From positions 1 to 48,712 of the forward strand of contig CASDQM010000003.1 in NCBI GenBank assembly GCA_949282745.1: a DNA stretch of 48,712 nt. Reading direction: 5' to 3'. Positions 15,611-24,444 of the stretch are shown here, one piece after another (within the stretch, counting starts at the first letter, position 1; every line of letters begins with the position of its first letter). The notes beneath the pieces were generated by a model. It ran no database searches, was not told the origin of the DNA, and saw nothing but the letters and a program-made list of their open reading frames with translations. This stretch comes from an uncultured Sutterella sp. GTDB taxonomy: Bacteria > Pseudomonadota > Gammaproteobacteria > Burkholderiales > Burkholderiaceae_F. Position numbers and translations under genes: made by a program.

Positions 15611-18600
15611 ATGATGACCGGCAATCAAAACTCAGAATCATTAAAGGATGCTCAGGTACGCTCGACCGGGAAGCAATTATTAGATTTCATTGACGCATAC
15701 AGTTCCATTCGATACAAAGTCAAAACTGACTATCGAACGTCCGGCCTTTCCGAATCTTTAGAGGATATTCGGAAGATGAACCTTCCCGGCGTGGAAGTTA
15801 ATACTCGTGGCGAAGGCGTCGTTCTGAGTGTTGTTCGTCCCCTGCTCCCCAAGTGCCCCGAGCCCCCTGCCGAGCTTCTTGTTTGGCTTAAAGACGGGTG
15901 GAGAGACCACACAAACCTCAACCCTACTCATTTCGAATCCTTGAGCCGCAAGTACTTGAAAGAGGAAGGCTTTTTCGAAGAAAGCGAAGACGGAGATGAA
16001 GACTGGTATGACGAAGAAGAATTAGAGGAAAGGAGGATTTTCTTTCAAGCAAATCCCGCAAGAGTCGAAAAATGGAAAAGTTGGGCTAAAAAACGAGAAC
16101 TGTGGATATCTGAATACAATCGGGCATACTCTTCTTTCTTACTGTACACAAAACTTTATGAGTGGAAGTCAACGCTTGATAAAGAAGGCTTTCAGAAAGG
16201 AAGTTTTTTGTGCAACGGTTTCGTTAGATCTGAAGATGAAAGCATCAATTACCCACTCCTGTTTCAAAGAGTTTCCTTTGAAATCGACACCACATCCGAA
16301 CATACAAAGATCAATGTAATCCTCACGGATGAAGAAAACACTAGGATTGCCAGCGAGATTCTTCGGCAAGTAAAAGACGAAGAATTCAATTTTGAAGCTT
16401 TTCGGATTTTACGAGATTCTATCGACGAGTTCGGAATCGATTTGCTCGATATCGAAAGGCTTAGCGAAAGTTTCCGGATTCTTGCCTCCAATTTATCGTC
16501 AAAATGCATATGGGTTGATGAGTACGACAAAAATGCCTTCAACCAGACCACGGCTTACCTCTTCTTTTCAAAACCTATACTCTTCCTTACAGATCTTCCT
16601 ACCGGCGTAAAGGATACGGTCGAAAAAATAAAGGACCTCATTGATGAAGGAGAACCAGTTCCCTCACCACTAAAACATTTGCTTTGTGGTTACGATATCG
16701 ACGAGCAGATCGAAGTACCCAAGGATCCTAACGAAAACGCGCCGATTGAGAGAATCGCTACGGTTGGGGGCGAATCAAAAGATGTTCTTCTTGCCTTGCC
16801 GGCGAACCGTGACCAACTAGAAATCGCGCGCAAGGTTTCATACGCTGATGCCATTTTGGTCCAGGGTCCTCCAGGGACAGGGAAAACACATACCATTGCA
16901 AATTTGCTTTGCAGTTTGCTTGCCAACGGTCAACGTGTACTTGTTACAAGTGCCACGGACAAAGCCCTTACAGTTCTTAGAGACAAGCTCCCAGAAGTAA
17001 TTCAACCGCTTTGTGTAACCTTGTTGAACACAAAGGGCGGGACTTCGGCGCAGGATTTGAAACGCTCCGTTGAAGGAATATGCGAGACTCTTGATCGTAG
17101 AGGATTTGATTCCGATTCTTTAACGAGAAAGGATCAGGTCTTAACGAAAGAGCGCCTTAAAATTATTCAAGAGCTTACTGAAATCAGAAAAGGTTCTTTT
17201 GATATTCGAAAAAACGAATGTTCACCATTCGAATGTGGTGGCGAATGGCGCACACTTACCGAATGGGCTAAATGGCTAAAGGAAAACTCGAGTCTTAAAG
17301 AAATTCTCCCGGATCCAGTAACGGAGAAGACACTACCTCTTTCACTTAAGGAACTGGAGTCTCTTTACCAAACCAATTCACAATTAACCCTTGAAGATGA
17401 ATCTGCTCTGAGAGGATGGTTGCCAACATCTCACAAACTGCCGACCCCAGAGACCGTTCAAGAGTATTTGTTGAACCAGGAAGAATATAACAAGCGGATC
17501 ATTGACTCCCGAGTTCACGAAAAACAATTCCGACATGCAATCGAATATCAAATCGATGAATACAGTTTCCAAATACCGACACAATCGATCCCTTGCTTTA
17601 GGTTCGATGAGAATGCCGCTACCCTTCTTTGCCCTGCATGGTTGAGAGCTGCTCAGGTCGACGGGATGGTTCCGGATGATGCGGGGAATACGATTTGGGA
17701 CAAACTGATTCAAAAGGCCGAAAACTTTATCAACATCACCAAGGAGCGTCATCGCAACCTTGATCAACCCTTCGTTAGCATCCCTCCCGACGCCAATCTT
17801 GAAGCCTTGACTGCGTCAGTCCACTGGCATCTCGAAAATGCTCCCGATGGAGAAATCAGCCTTCGTTACAGATTATTTGGCGGTAAAGAAGTAAAGAATC
17901 ACCAAATCGCTTTAAATCAGGTTCAGGTTGGAGAAAAGAAACCGCAAAGCAAAGAAGCATTCACAGCGATCTTGTCGGAGATTGCATGGATAAGATCCAG
18001 AAATGAGATCATTTGTAGTTGGGATAATCTTATCGCATCGTCGGGTGGCCCCAAATTCTCAGAATTAACAAACCGCCCCGAAGTTGAGATACCCAAATAT
18101 CTTGCTTTAATCAAAGAAGCACTACATTGGTGGCAGGACTTTGGTCTTCCGATTCTAAAGAAAGTTGCCTCACTCGGAATTGATACCAATAAGTTCTTTG
18201 GCGTCAGTCAGATGACGCCTAACGATGCCCTACGAGATGCCATTTGGAATCGAACACATCGAGTTCTGATTCCCGTTTCTCGTTATCTGGCGTGCAAACA
18301 ATCTGGTGAAGATCTGCAAAATCAGCGTCAGCGATTCATAAGTGCTGTGACTCCGCCTTCCGGGGTCACACCAGCTCCCATTGTGTATTTATTGCAAAAA
18401 AGCATTGTTGACAACGACAAAATATACGAAAAACAGTTAATCGAACTAAAGCGACTTCAACAATTGAAACCGATTGCGGAAGTTCGTGAGAAACTCCTGC
18501 GCCAACTTGCAACTGTTGCGCCCAACTGGTCGGAATTGCTCAGAACACACAAAGAAGGTTGGACGCAGAGTTTCGTACCAAATGAGGTTACGAAAGCCAT

Positions 18601-21091
18601 TCTTTGGAACACGGTCTACGCTTTGCTTGACACGTCTATTGATGGTTCGCAATATGAGTATCTTCAGAGCGAATCTCGACGTTTGGCAAAAGAATTCAGA
18701 TCGGTTAGCGCAGAACTGGCTGCCGTAAGGGCATGGCTTCATCTCGCTCGGAGACTCGAACGACAGCCCAATCTTCTGCAAAGTCTGCGAGGTTGGATGG
18801 CGACGGTTCAAAAAATTGGGAAGGGAACCGGGAAAAAAGCCCCTCGCCTCCAGGTCCAAGCTCGCCAACAGGCAAAAGATTGTCAATTGGCGGTTCCGAT
18901 TTGGGTGATGACGACCCAACGCGCACTCACCACACTGAATCCCAAGGAAAAATTCGACGTCATCATTGTGGATGAAGCCAGTCAATCGGACCTGACTTCG
19001 CTCGCCATTCTCTTCATGGGAAAACGCGTTATCGTCGTCGGCGACGATCAACAGGTCAGCCCGATGGGAATCGGCATTCAGGATAAGGACATCGCATACA
19101 TCCAACGTGAATATCTTAAAAATATTCGCAATGCACCTTTGTATGACGAGAATGCCTCGCTTTACGACATCATTAAGACCGTAAGCTCTCCGGTGCTCCT
19201 TCGTGAGCATTTCCGTTGCGCACCTGAGATTATCGGATTTTCCAATTGGTTGTCCTACGACGGCAAAATTATGCCGTTGCGAGACATGTCAAACTGCTCC
19301 GTTCGACCTCATTTGGTGTCCTATCGGGTCAAAGGCGAAAGAACCTCTGAGGACATGAATCTGGAAGAAGCCAAGGCCATCGTCGCTTTGATCGCAAGCT
19401 GCATTGAACAACCGGAGTATGAAGGCAAGACATTCGGCGTCATTTCGATGTTCAGCGGAAAAGGACAAGGTCAAGTCGAACTCATCGATCGCATGCTCAA
19501 GGAAGCGCTTACCCCGAGAGAGTACGAAAAACGACGGATTACCGTCGGCATTTCCGCAAACTTCCAGGGTGATGAACGGGACGTCATCTTCCTCTCACTG
19601 GTACAAAGCCGTATCGACCCAGACAAACTGATGCATAAGGAGGGCTTTGGCAGAGGCGACAGCACCAAGAAACGTTATAACGTGGCCGTGTCTAGAGCTC
19701 GAGACCAATTGTGGGTAATTCATTCATTTGAACCCGATGCTGACCTTAGTGGCGACGACATTCGCCGCCGTCTGCTGATGCACGTCCGTAATCCTTACCA
19801 GACAGAATCGCAGAGGGAATCAGTCACCGCCCGTACGGAGTCCCCCTTTGAAAAAGCGGTGGCCGAAGATCTATTGAGCCTGGGCTACAACCTGGAACCT
19901 CAACATTCTGTTGGCTGTTACCGTCTTGATTTCGTCGTTCGTGACGGAGACAGAGCCGTTGCACTCGAGTGTGACGGAGAGCGCTATCACGCCACAGCCG
20001 AGAAGATTGCCGAAGACATGGAACGGCAAGCCATCCTTGAACGTAGCGGTTGGACGTTCGTGCGAATTCGCGGCAGCGAATACTATCGCGATCCTAAGGC
20101 CGCGATCAGCCATATCTGCGCTAAGTTGGCTGATTTTGGTATCCACCCGAACTATGGACACACGGAAGAGACCTCTCAACCAACTGAGCTGCTGGATCGC
20201 GTCAAAATCAGAGCAAGTGAAATTCTCAAACAGAAAAACTTCGTTCAAATCGGTACGGGGCTTGATGATGAGATTTATGCCGACGACGGAATTCTAAAGA
20301 AAAACACAAAGGACGCTACTGAAGCAATCGAAAATATTAAAACAACATTAAATAAAATCAAGTCCACTAAAGAACAACTAACCGAAAACAGAAACATTGA
20401 AGATATCAGCATCAAACATCCGGACACCAATCAAGATCTGGCTTCAAAATCAGCAACACCGAACTCAACAAATATTTACATCCAGAAACGTAAACTAGAG
20501 ACAACTCACGCCAATACAGAAAAACCACTCCAACTCAATCACTCGACAGATACGCGGGAAAATAGAGAAAACACCATTTTCCCGGAAAAGAACGGTACTT
20601 TAACTGTCCAAAATGCACATAAAACCCAGAAAAACTCTTTCAGTCAAGGTGTATGCGTAAAAGCAGCATCTGAAAGTACGACAAATACCAACGAATCATT
20701 GTCGCAAGATCTTCCCGAAACCAATCCTCCCACCTTCAATACAAAGACAAATCAGCAAAAAATCACGACAACAAAAAAATCTCAAATCACCACAACTAAA
20801 GCATGGGAATGGAATACGATCGATAAAGAAAAACAAGTTAAGATTCTGGAACAAGATAGATACATGTTCAACATATTTGAGTCTCGTGGTTGGGACATCA
20901 GTGACCATCGCTCCACACCAGGTGGATGCCTTTGGGTCATAGCTCCTGAGAAAGAATTCATTCCCCTCGCGGATGAATTTTTCAGAAAGTTTGGATTGAG
21001 GTTTTGTTACACAGCTAATTACGGAAGACGAGGGAGAAAGCCAGGATGGTGGTTACAAGAAAGCATTCTTGAACGCGCAAGAAAACTGTGA
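15611..21091 (+). CDS. Giant SF1 helicase with C-terminal PD-(D/E)XK (MTES_1575-type) nuclease, likely anti-phage
   Basis: This 1826-residue protein has an unrecognised N-terminal region (1-about 370). A superfamily-1 (COG1112, Upf1-like) helicase core follows, with Walker A GPPGTGKT (419-426), a long insertion, Walker B DEAS (1121-1124), GDDQQVSP, EHFRCAPEI, QGDERDVIFLSL and VAVSRARDQLWV. A nuclease domain (about 1412-1515) then carries LDFVV, LECDGERYH and FVRIRGSEYY, matching MTES_1575/DUF559-type restriction-like endonucleases (D1440, E1453, D1455). A Thr/Asn/Lys-rich linker (about 1560-1730) leads to an unrecognised C-terminal domain of about 95 residues. The start may instead be TTG at 15605. 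The gene is AT-rich and uses codons unlike its neighbours, suggesting transfer. Related helicase-nuclease fusions act in phage defence; that role is inferred. Confidence 0.85.
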   Translation: MMTGNQNSESLKDAQVRSTGKQLLDFIDAYSSIRYKVKTDYRTSGLSESLEDIRKMNLPGVEVNTRGEGVVLSVVRPLLPKCPEPPAELLVWLKDGWRDHTNLNPTHFESLSRKYLKEEGFFEESEDGDEDWYDEEELEERRIFFQANPARVEKWKSWAKKRELWISEYNRAYSSFLLYTKLYEWKSTLDKEGFQKGSFLCNGFVRSEDESINYPLLFQRVSFEIDTTSEHTKINVILTDEENTRIASEILRQVKDEEFNFEAFRILRDSIDEFGIDLLDIERLSESFRILASNLSSKCIWVDEYDKNAFNQTTAYLFFSKPILFLTDLPTGVKDTVEKIKDLIDEGEPVPSPLKHLLCGYDIDEQIEVPKDPNENAPIERIATVGGESKDVLLALPANRDQLEIARKVSYADAILVQGPPGTGKTHTIANLLCSLLANGQRVLVTSATDKALTVLRDKLPEVIQPLCVTLLNTKGGTSAQDLKRSVEGICETLDRRGFDSDSLTRKDQVLTKERLKIIQELTEIRKGSFDIRKNECSPFECGGEWRTLTEWAKWLKENSSLKEILPDPVTEKTLPLSLKELESLYQTNSQLTLEDESALRGWLPTSHKLPTPETVQEYLLNQEEYNKRIIDSRVHEKQFRHAIEYQIDEYSFQIPTQSIPCFRFDENAATLLCPAWLRAAQVDGMVPDDAGNTIWDKLIQKAENFINITKERHRNLDQPFVSIPPDANLEALTASVHWHLENAPDGEISLRYRLFGGKEVKNHQIALNQVQVGEKKPQSKEAFTAILSEIAWIRSRNEIICSWDNLIASSGGPKFSELTNRPEVEIPKYLALIKEALHWWQDFGLPILKKVASLGIDTNKFFGVSQMTPNDALRDAIWNRTHRVLIPVSRYLACKQSGEDLQNQRQRFISAVTPPSGVTPAPIVYLLQKSIVDNDKIYEKQLIELKRLQQLKPIAEVREKLLRQLATVAPNWSELLRTHKEGWTQSFVPNEVTKAILWNTVYALLDTSIDGSQYEYLQSESRRLAKEFRSVSAELAAVRAWLHLARRLERQPNLLQSLRGWMATVQKIGKGTGKKAPRLQVQARQQAKDCQLAVPIWVMTTQRALTTLNPKEKFDVIIVDEASQSDLTSLAILFMGKRVIVVGDDQQVSPMGIGIQDKDIAYIQREYLKNIRNAPLYDENASLYDIIKTVSSPVLLREHFRCAPEIIGFSNWLSYDGKIMPLRDMSNCSVRPHLVSYRVKGERTSEDMNLEEAKAIVALIASCIEQPEYEGKTFGVISMFSGKGQGQVELIDRMLKEALTPREYEKRRITVGISANFQGDERDVIFLSLVQSRIDPDKLMHKEGFGRGDSTKKRYNVAVSRARDQLWVIHSFEPDADLSGDDIRRRLLMHVRNPYQTESQRESVTARTESPFEKAVAEDLLSLGYNLEPQHSVGCYRLDFVVRDGDRAVALECDGERYHATAEKIAEDMERQAILERSGWTFVRIRGSEYYRDPKAAISHICAKLADFGIHPNYGHTEETSQPTELLDRVKIRASEILKQKNFVQIGTGLDDEIYADDGILKKNTKDATEAIENIKTTLNKIKSTKEQLTENRNIEDISIKHPDTNQDLASKSATPNSTNIYIQKRKLETTHANTEKPLQLNHSTDTRENRENTIFPEKNGTLTVQNAHKTQKNSFSQGVCVKAASESTTNTNESLSQDLPETNPPTFNTKTNQQKITTTKKSQITTTKAWEWNTIDKEKQVKILEQDRYMFNIFESRGWDISDHRSTPGGCLWVIAPEKEFIPLADEFFRKFGLRFCYTANYGRRGRKPGWWLQESILERARKL

Positions 21092-21217
21092 TACTCCCAA
21101 GAGAAAACCCCACTGCCCTTGAGGAGTACGGCGGTCTCATACAAAAACATGCGTAGCCATTTCGTGGCCTTATCTCTTGATCGCTCGTTTCTTTTCCTCT
21201 CCTCTCTGTTTTCTTCC

Positions 21218-21253
21218 AAAACGACTAGGGCGACCCGATCGCTCGAGTCGCCC
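21218..21253 (-). terminator. Intrinsic terminator after decaheme cytochrome gene
   Basis: Minus strand: GGGCGAC / GTCGCCC arms (21247-21253 and 21228-21234), with TTTTGG a few bases after. It also marks the right border of the AT-rich island. Confidence 0.6.
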
Positions 21254-21333
21254 GATTGGTTCTGCCGAAACCACGGCGTCCGCCCCCGTCTCCCTCCGTT
21301 TGGGACGCCGCGGCATTCAGGGTTCCCCAACGA

Positions 21334-23163
21334 TCAGTTGGGCGCACCCTCCGGAATCGGCATGCGGTCCTTGAAGGCCGGATGCATGCCGAGCGGCGAC
21401 TCGTAGCCGCGCTCCTTGAGCTTGTGCGACTTCGCAAGCGATTCGCCCGAGTGGCAGGCCGCGCAGTTTTCGGGCTTCAGAGCGTTCTTTTCTACGCCGA
21501 GCGACCCGCCCATTTCGACGATGTGCTTCTTCGCCTTGTCGTTCCAGACGACTTCGCCCTTTTCGTTCGTCTTCTTCGCGTGGCAAGCGTAGCAGGTCGC
21601 CGACACGGGGCTCGCCCAGAGGTCGGGCGTGCCCGCCTTGGCCGGATACGAGCGGTCTTCGGCGTCGTACTTCATGTCGATCGCGAGGGGCTTACCTTCA
21701 CGCGCCAGACGCGCCGGATCCCAGGTACCCTGATAGTGACACTTGCCGCATGAAGCGGTCGAGGCGGCGTAGCTCATGTGGCGGACGTCGTCCTTCCCTT
21801 CGGCGCCCGGACGGGCGTTGTCGTGAATCGAATGCACGAAGACGTTCCAGGCGGGATGCGATACGAGGAGTTCGTCGATGAAGTGGGCGTCGTCCTTGGC
21901 GACGCGCTTTTCACGGATGGCCGAGGTCGGGACGGCTTCGGCGTTGTGACAGGCGACGCAACCCGTCACGTCCGTGTCGGCCGTGGAGAAAACCGTGGGC
22001 GCGGCGATGTCGCCCGAGCGAACCGCACGGGGCATGCCCTTGTCGTGGCCGGCGAAGTGCTTCTTCCCGGCAAGCGTTTCGGCCGTCCTCGTCTTTTCGC
22101 TGTGACAGCCGCCGCACTTCAACTTGGCGTTGTCGCTTCCCTTGTCGTAGTCGTGGCAGAAGCCGCACTTCTTGTTGTCGGTCACCTTGGCGCGAAGCGA
22201 ATGCGACCAGTCGATAAGGCCCGTGTCGTTGAAGTAGCGGTGCGTGGCCCAGGCGCCGTTCAGCATTGCGCCCGGCGCTTCGCAGGCGAGAAGCGAGAGA
22301 TCTTCCCCGTGGCAGAAGGTGAGGCTCGAAGTGACGAGGCCGGCGTCGGTCTTGCGGTCCTGCGGGAGCTCAAAGGCTTCGCCCGTGACCGTGCAGAGGC
22401 CGTCGGCGTCGCAGGTCACCTTCGTGCGGGCACGTTCCCCTTCGGGCGTCGTCTCGTCGCCGCGGTTGCGGATGTCGCGGAAGTCCGACTTCACGTAGAT
22501 CGGCGTGCCGCGGCCCGAGAGGAAGCCCTTGGTGACGCCCCAGTTCGTGTAGAAGACGAGGTTTCGCAGCCACTCGGCTTCGGCGGGATTCCCCTTCGTG
22601 AAGAGTGCCTTGCCGTCCTTCCCGGTCACGCGGAAGGTGATCTTCGTGTGGGCAGCGCCCTTTTCGTCGCGCACGATGCGCGCGTCCGTGATTTCGACGC
22701 GAACGAGATCGCGGCGACGCTGGGCCTCAATGCGCTTTTGTTCGCCGATGTGGGCGACTTCGACGCTCTTGGGCGTGTGGCAGCCCTTGCAGTCGGCGTT
22801 GGTGTACTTGTCGTGATTCAGAACTGACTGGACGTCGTGACAGCCACTGCAGGTGACGATTTCGACGTCCGTCTTCCAGTGGGCTTCCGGACCGTTGCCG
22901 TGGCAGTTCGTGCAGTCGGTGAGGTCCTTGCTCATGTGGCGGTGGTTCGCGTGGATGAGCGGCGCGAGCGTATGGTTCTTGGCTTCGAACTCGCGGTTTT
23001 TCTTGAGCCAGTCCTCCATGTCCTTGCGGGAGTCGTGGCACCAGAAGCAGTGCCCGTGACGGTCGATCCAGTTGTCGAGATCCTTGAAGATGCCGGCGGC
23101 CTGCGTCTGCGAGGCGGTGAGAAGTCCCGCCGCGAGAAGCGCCGCCCAAGTGGTGCGTGTCAT
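21334..23163 (-). CDS. OmcA/MtrC-family decaheme c-type cytochrome
   Basis: This 609-residue exported electron carrier has a signal peptide (MTRTTWAALLAAGLLTASQT). Ten CxxCH heme-attachment motifs can be counted: CFWCH, CTNCH, CSGCH, CKGCH, CGFCH, CGGCH, CVACH, CGKCH, CYACH and CAACH. They fall in an N-terminal group of four and a later group of six, separated by a domain of about 200 residues without hemes (about 140-340). Count and layout fit the OmcA/MtrC group. No lipobox Cys follows the signal, so unlike Shewanella MtrC it should be soluble in the periplasm or secreted. It lies 102 bp downstream of a porin gene on the same strand. A role in extracellular or periplasmic electron transfer is inferred. 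Confidence 0.92.
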   Translation of the reverse strand: MTRTTWAALLAAGLLTASQTQAAGIFKDLDNWIDRHGHCFWCHDSRKDMEDWLKKNREFEAKNHTLAPLIHANHRHMSKDLTDCTNCHGNGPEAHWKTDVEIVTCSGCHDVQSVLNHDKYTNADCKGCHTPKSVEVAHIGEQKRIEAQRRRDLVRVEITDARIVRDEKGAAHTKITFRVTGKDGKALFTKGNPAEAEWLRNLVFYTNWGVTKGFLSGRGTPIYVKSDFRDIRNRGDETTPEGERARTKVTCDADGLCTVTGEAFELPQDRKTDAGLVTSSLTFCHGEDLSLLACEAPGAMLNGAWATHRYFNDTGLIDWSHSLRAKVTDNKKCGFCHDYDKGSDNAKLKCGGCHSEKTRTAETLAGKKHFAGHDKGMPRAVRSGDIAAPTVFSTADTDVTGCVACHNAEAVPTSAIREKRVAKDDAHFIDELLVSHPAWNVFVHSIHDNARPGAEGKDDVRHMSYAASTASCGKCHYQGTWDPARLAREGKPLAIDMKYDAEDRSYPAKAGTPDLWASPVSATCYACHAKKTNEKGEVVWNDKAKKHIVEMGGSLGVEKNALKPENCAACHSGESLAKSHKLKERGYESPLGMHPAFKDRMPIPEGAPN

Positions 23164-23216
23164 GATGATCCTTGTTGTGTGAAGGCGATCCGAATGGATG
23201 CGCCCCCGAGGTCTTG

Positions 23217-23234
23217 CCCGCCCGGTCGTCCGGG
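23217..23234 (-). terminator. GC hairpin between porin and cytochrome genes
   Basis: CGCCCGG-TCGT-CCGGGCG is a perfect stem-loop in the 102-bp gap. It lacks a T-run, so it may be an RNA stability or partial termination element that adjusts the ratio of porin to cytochrome. Confidence 0.4.
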
Positions 23235-23265
23235 CGGACCGTGGAATGAAAGGGAAACGTCTACG

Positions 23266-24237
23266 TCAGAAGCGCGTCACAAGGCCCGCCGCGACGCCGA
23301 TTCGGTCGGCGTCCTGAATGTCTTCGCGCCCGTAGGCATCGTGCTGCCAGCCCGCGGCGGCGTAGAGGAAGGTTTTTTTGGAGAGCGTGTACTCAAACCC
23401 CGCCGAGACCGTGGCGCGGTCGATGTCGATCGACGAGTCGGCGGCGTTCTCGGCCGTCATGTAACCCGTCGAGAGCTTCACGAGGAAGGCGTTCACGGGA
23501 ATCGTGACGCCGACGTTGAGGCCCAGACCGTCGATCCCGTCGCGCGAGAGGTCGGACCGGCCCACGACCTTGTTGAGAAGGTTCGCGCCCGTGTCGAGTT
23601 CACCCATGGCGAGCTTTTGCACGCCCTCGAACCACTGGCCCGCGGCGAAGACCTTGACGGGCCCGAAGGAGTACTGCAGATGCGCCTGCCAGGCGCCGAA
23701 CTTCGGCGTCGAATAGACGACCATGTTGTCGTAGGGCGCGAATTCGCCCGTCATGACGGACTTGTGGCCCGGCACGTTGAGCCAGCCCGCGGAAAAGGGA
23801 GAGACCTTGGGTCCGAAAAGACCCGTCTGATTGAAGCCCGAAACGAAGGAAGCGAGGCGCCCGAGCTTGATCGTGCCGAAGCGGCCTTCGAGATAGACCT
23901 GCGCTTCGCGCCCGAAGAGCGCGCCGTGGAGGTTCTTCATGAGTTCGCCCGAATCGAGCGCCACGCCCGATTCGAGGACGAACCCCGCCTTGAGCGACGG
24001 AGAGAGGGTTTCGGAGCCCGAAAGACTCCAGCGCGACATGCCGTTCTGACCCGAAGCGAGCTGCAGGGTCGACGTGGATTCGCCCGCGACGTCGGTGACG
24101 GAGTAGTTGAGCCCCATGTCGAGGAGCCCGTGGATCGCGACTTCGCCCGCCGAAGTCCCGCCCGCTCCGAGGGCGGAAACCGCGAGGCCCGAGAGGACGA
24201 GCGCGTTTCGAAGAATGGGATTTTTGAGGTTGTGCAT
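23266..24237 (-). CDS. Gram-negative porin (beta-proteobacterial type)
   Basis: This 323-residue outer-membrane beta-barrel starts with a long signal region ending near ALGAGGTSAGEV. The mature start VAIHGLLDMGLNYSVTD, the stretch MSRWSLSGSETLSPSLKAGFVLESG, and REAQVYLEGRFGTIKLGRLAS are typical of general porins of Neisseria and Burkholderia relatives. Alternating hydrophobic strands run to a terminal Phe (GLVTRF), the assembly signal for the Bam machinery. A glycine and serine-rich loop 3 region (VSGFNQTGLFGPKVSPFSAG) would narrow the pore. It lies between a LysR gene (upstream, same strand) and the decaheme cytochrome. It is not an MtrB-type barrel, so it probably supplies substrate rather than sheathing the cytochrome. 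Confidence 0.9.
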   Translation of the reverse strand: MHNLKNPILRNALVLSGLAVSALGAGGTSAGEVAIHGLLDMGLNYSVTDVAGESTSTLQLASGQNGMSRWSLSGSETLSPSLKAGFVLESGVALDSGELMKNLHGALFGREAQVYLEGRFGTIKLGRLASFVSGFNQTGLFGPKVSPFSAGWLNVPGHKSVMTGEFAPYDNMVVYSTPKFGAWQAHLQYSFGPVKVFAAGQWFEGVQKLAMGELDTGANLLNKVVGRSDLSRDGIDGLGLNVGVTIPVNAFLVKLSTGYMTAENAADSSIDIDRATVSAGFEYTLSKKTFLYAAAGWQHDAYGREDIQDADRIGVAAGLVTRF

Positions 24238-24320
24238 GAGTGGTTTGGGGTCGTTTGCAGGAAACGTCCCAAATCCTACCGAGGCACCGAAGAAATCGTC
24301 AGTGTGACTTCTCCCTCAAC

Positions 24321-24339
24321 ATTCCCACTTTTCGGGAAT
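24321..24339. promoter_or_regulatory. Inverted repeat upstream of porin gene
   Basis: ATTCCC-ACTTTTC-GGGAAT is a perfect 19-bp inverted repeat in the 207-bp gap between the LysR stop and the porin start. A second repeat TCCCG/CGGGA lies at about 24387-24402. It is a candidate operator for the adjacent LysR protein or a terminator of lysR. Confidence 0.4.
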
Positions 24340-24444
24340 AGTGAGTGGGGAAATGCGAGACTCTTCAGGGAGAATACTCCTGTCACTCCCGTTTGACGGG
24401 AAAATGCGGAGCGCCGTTTATGCGCGTTCAGAGGCGAGACGCCG

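Noticed and set aside
15605-21091. Assignment of the giant helicase to the Hhe (DUF4011-helicase-Vsr) defence system
   Set aside because: The overall architecture is similar, but the N-terminus lacks the DUF4011 character and the nuclease looks MTES_1575-like rather than classical Vsr.
23266-24237. MtrB-like outer-membrane sheath protein
   Set aside because: Length (323 residues) and motifs fit a general trimeric porin, not the much longer MtrB barrel.
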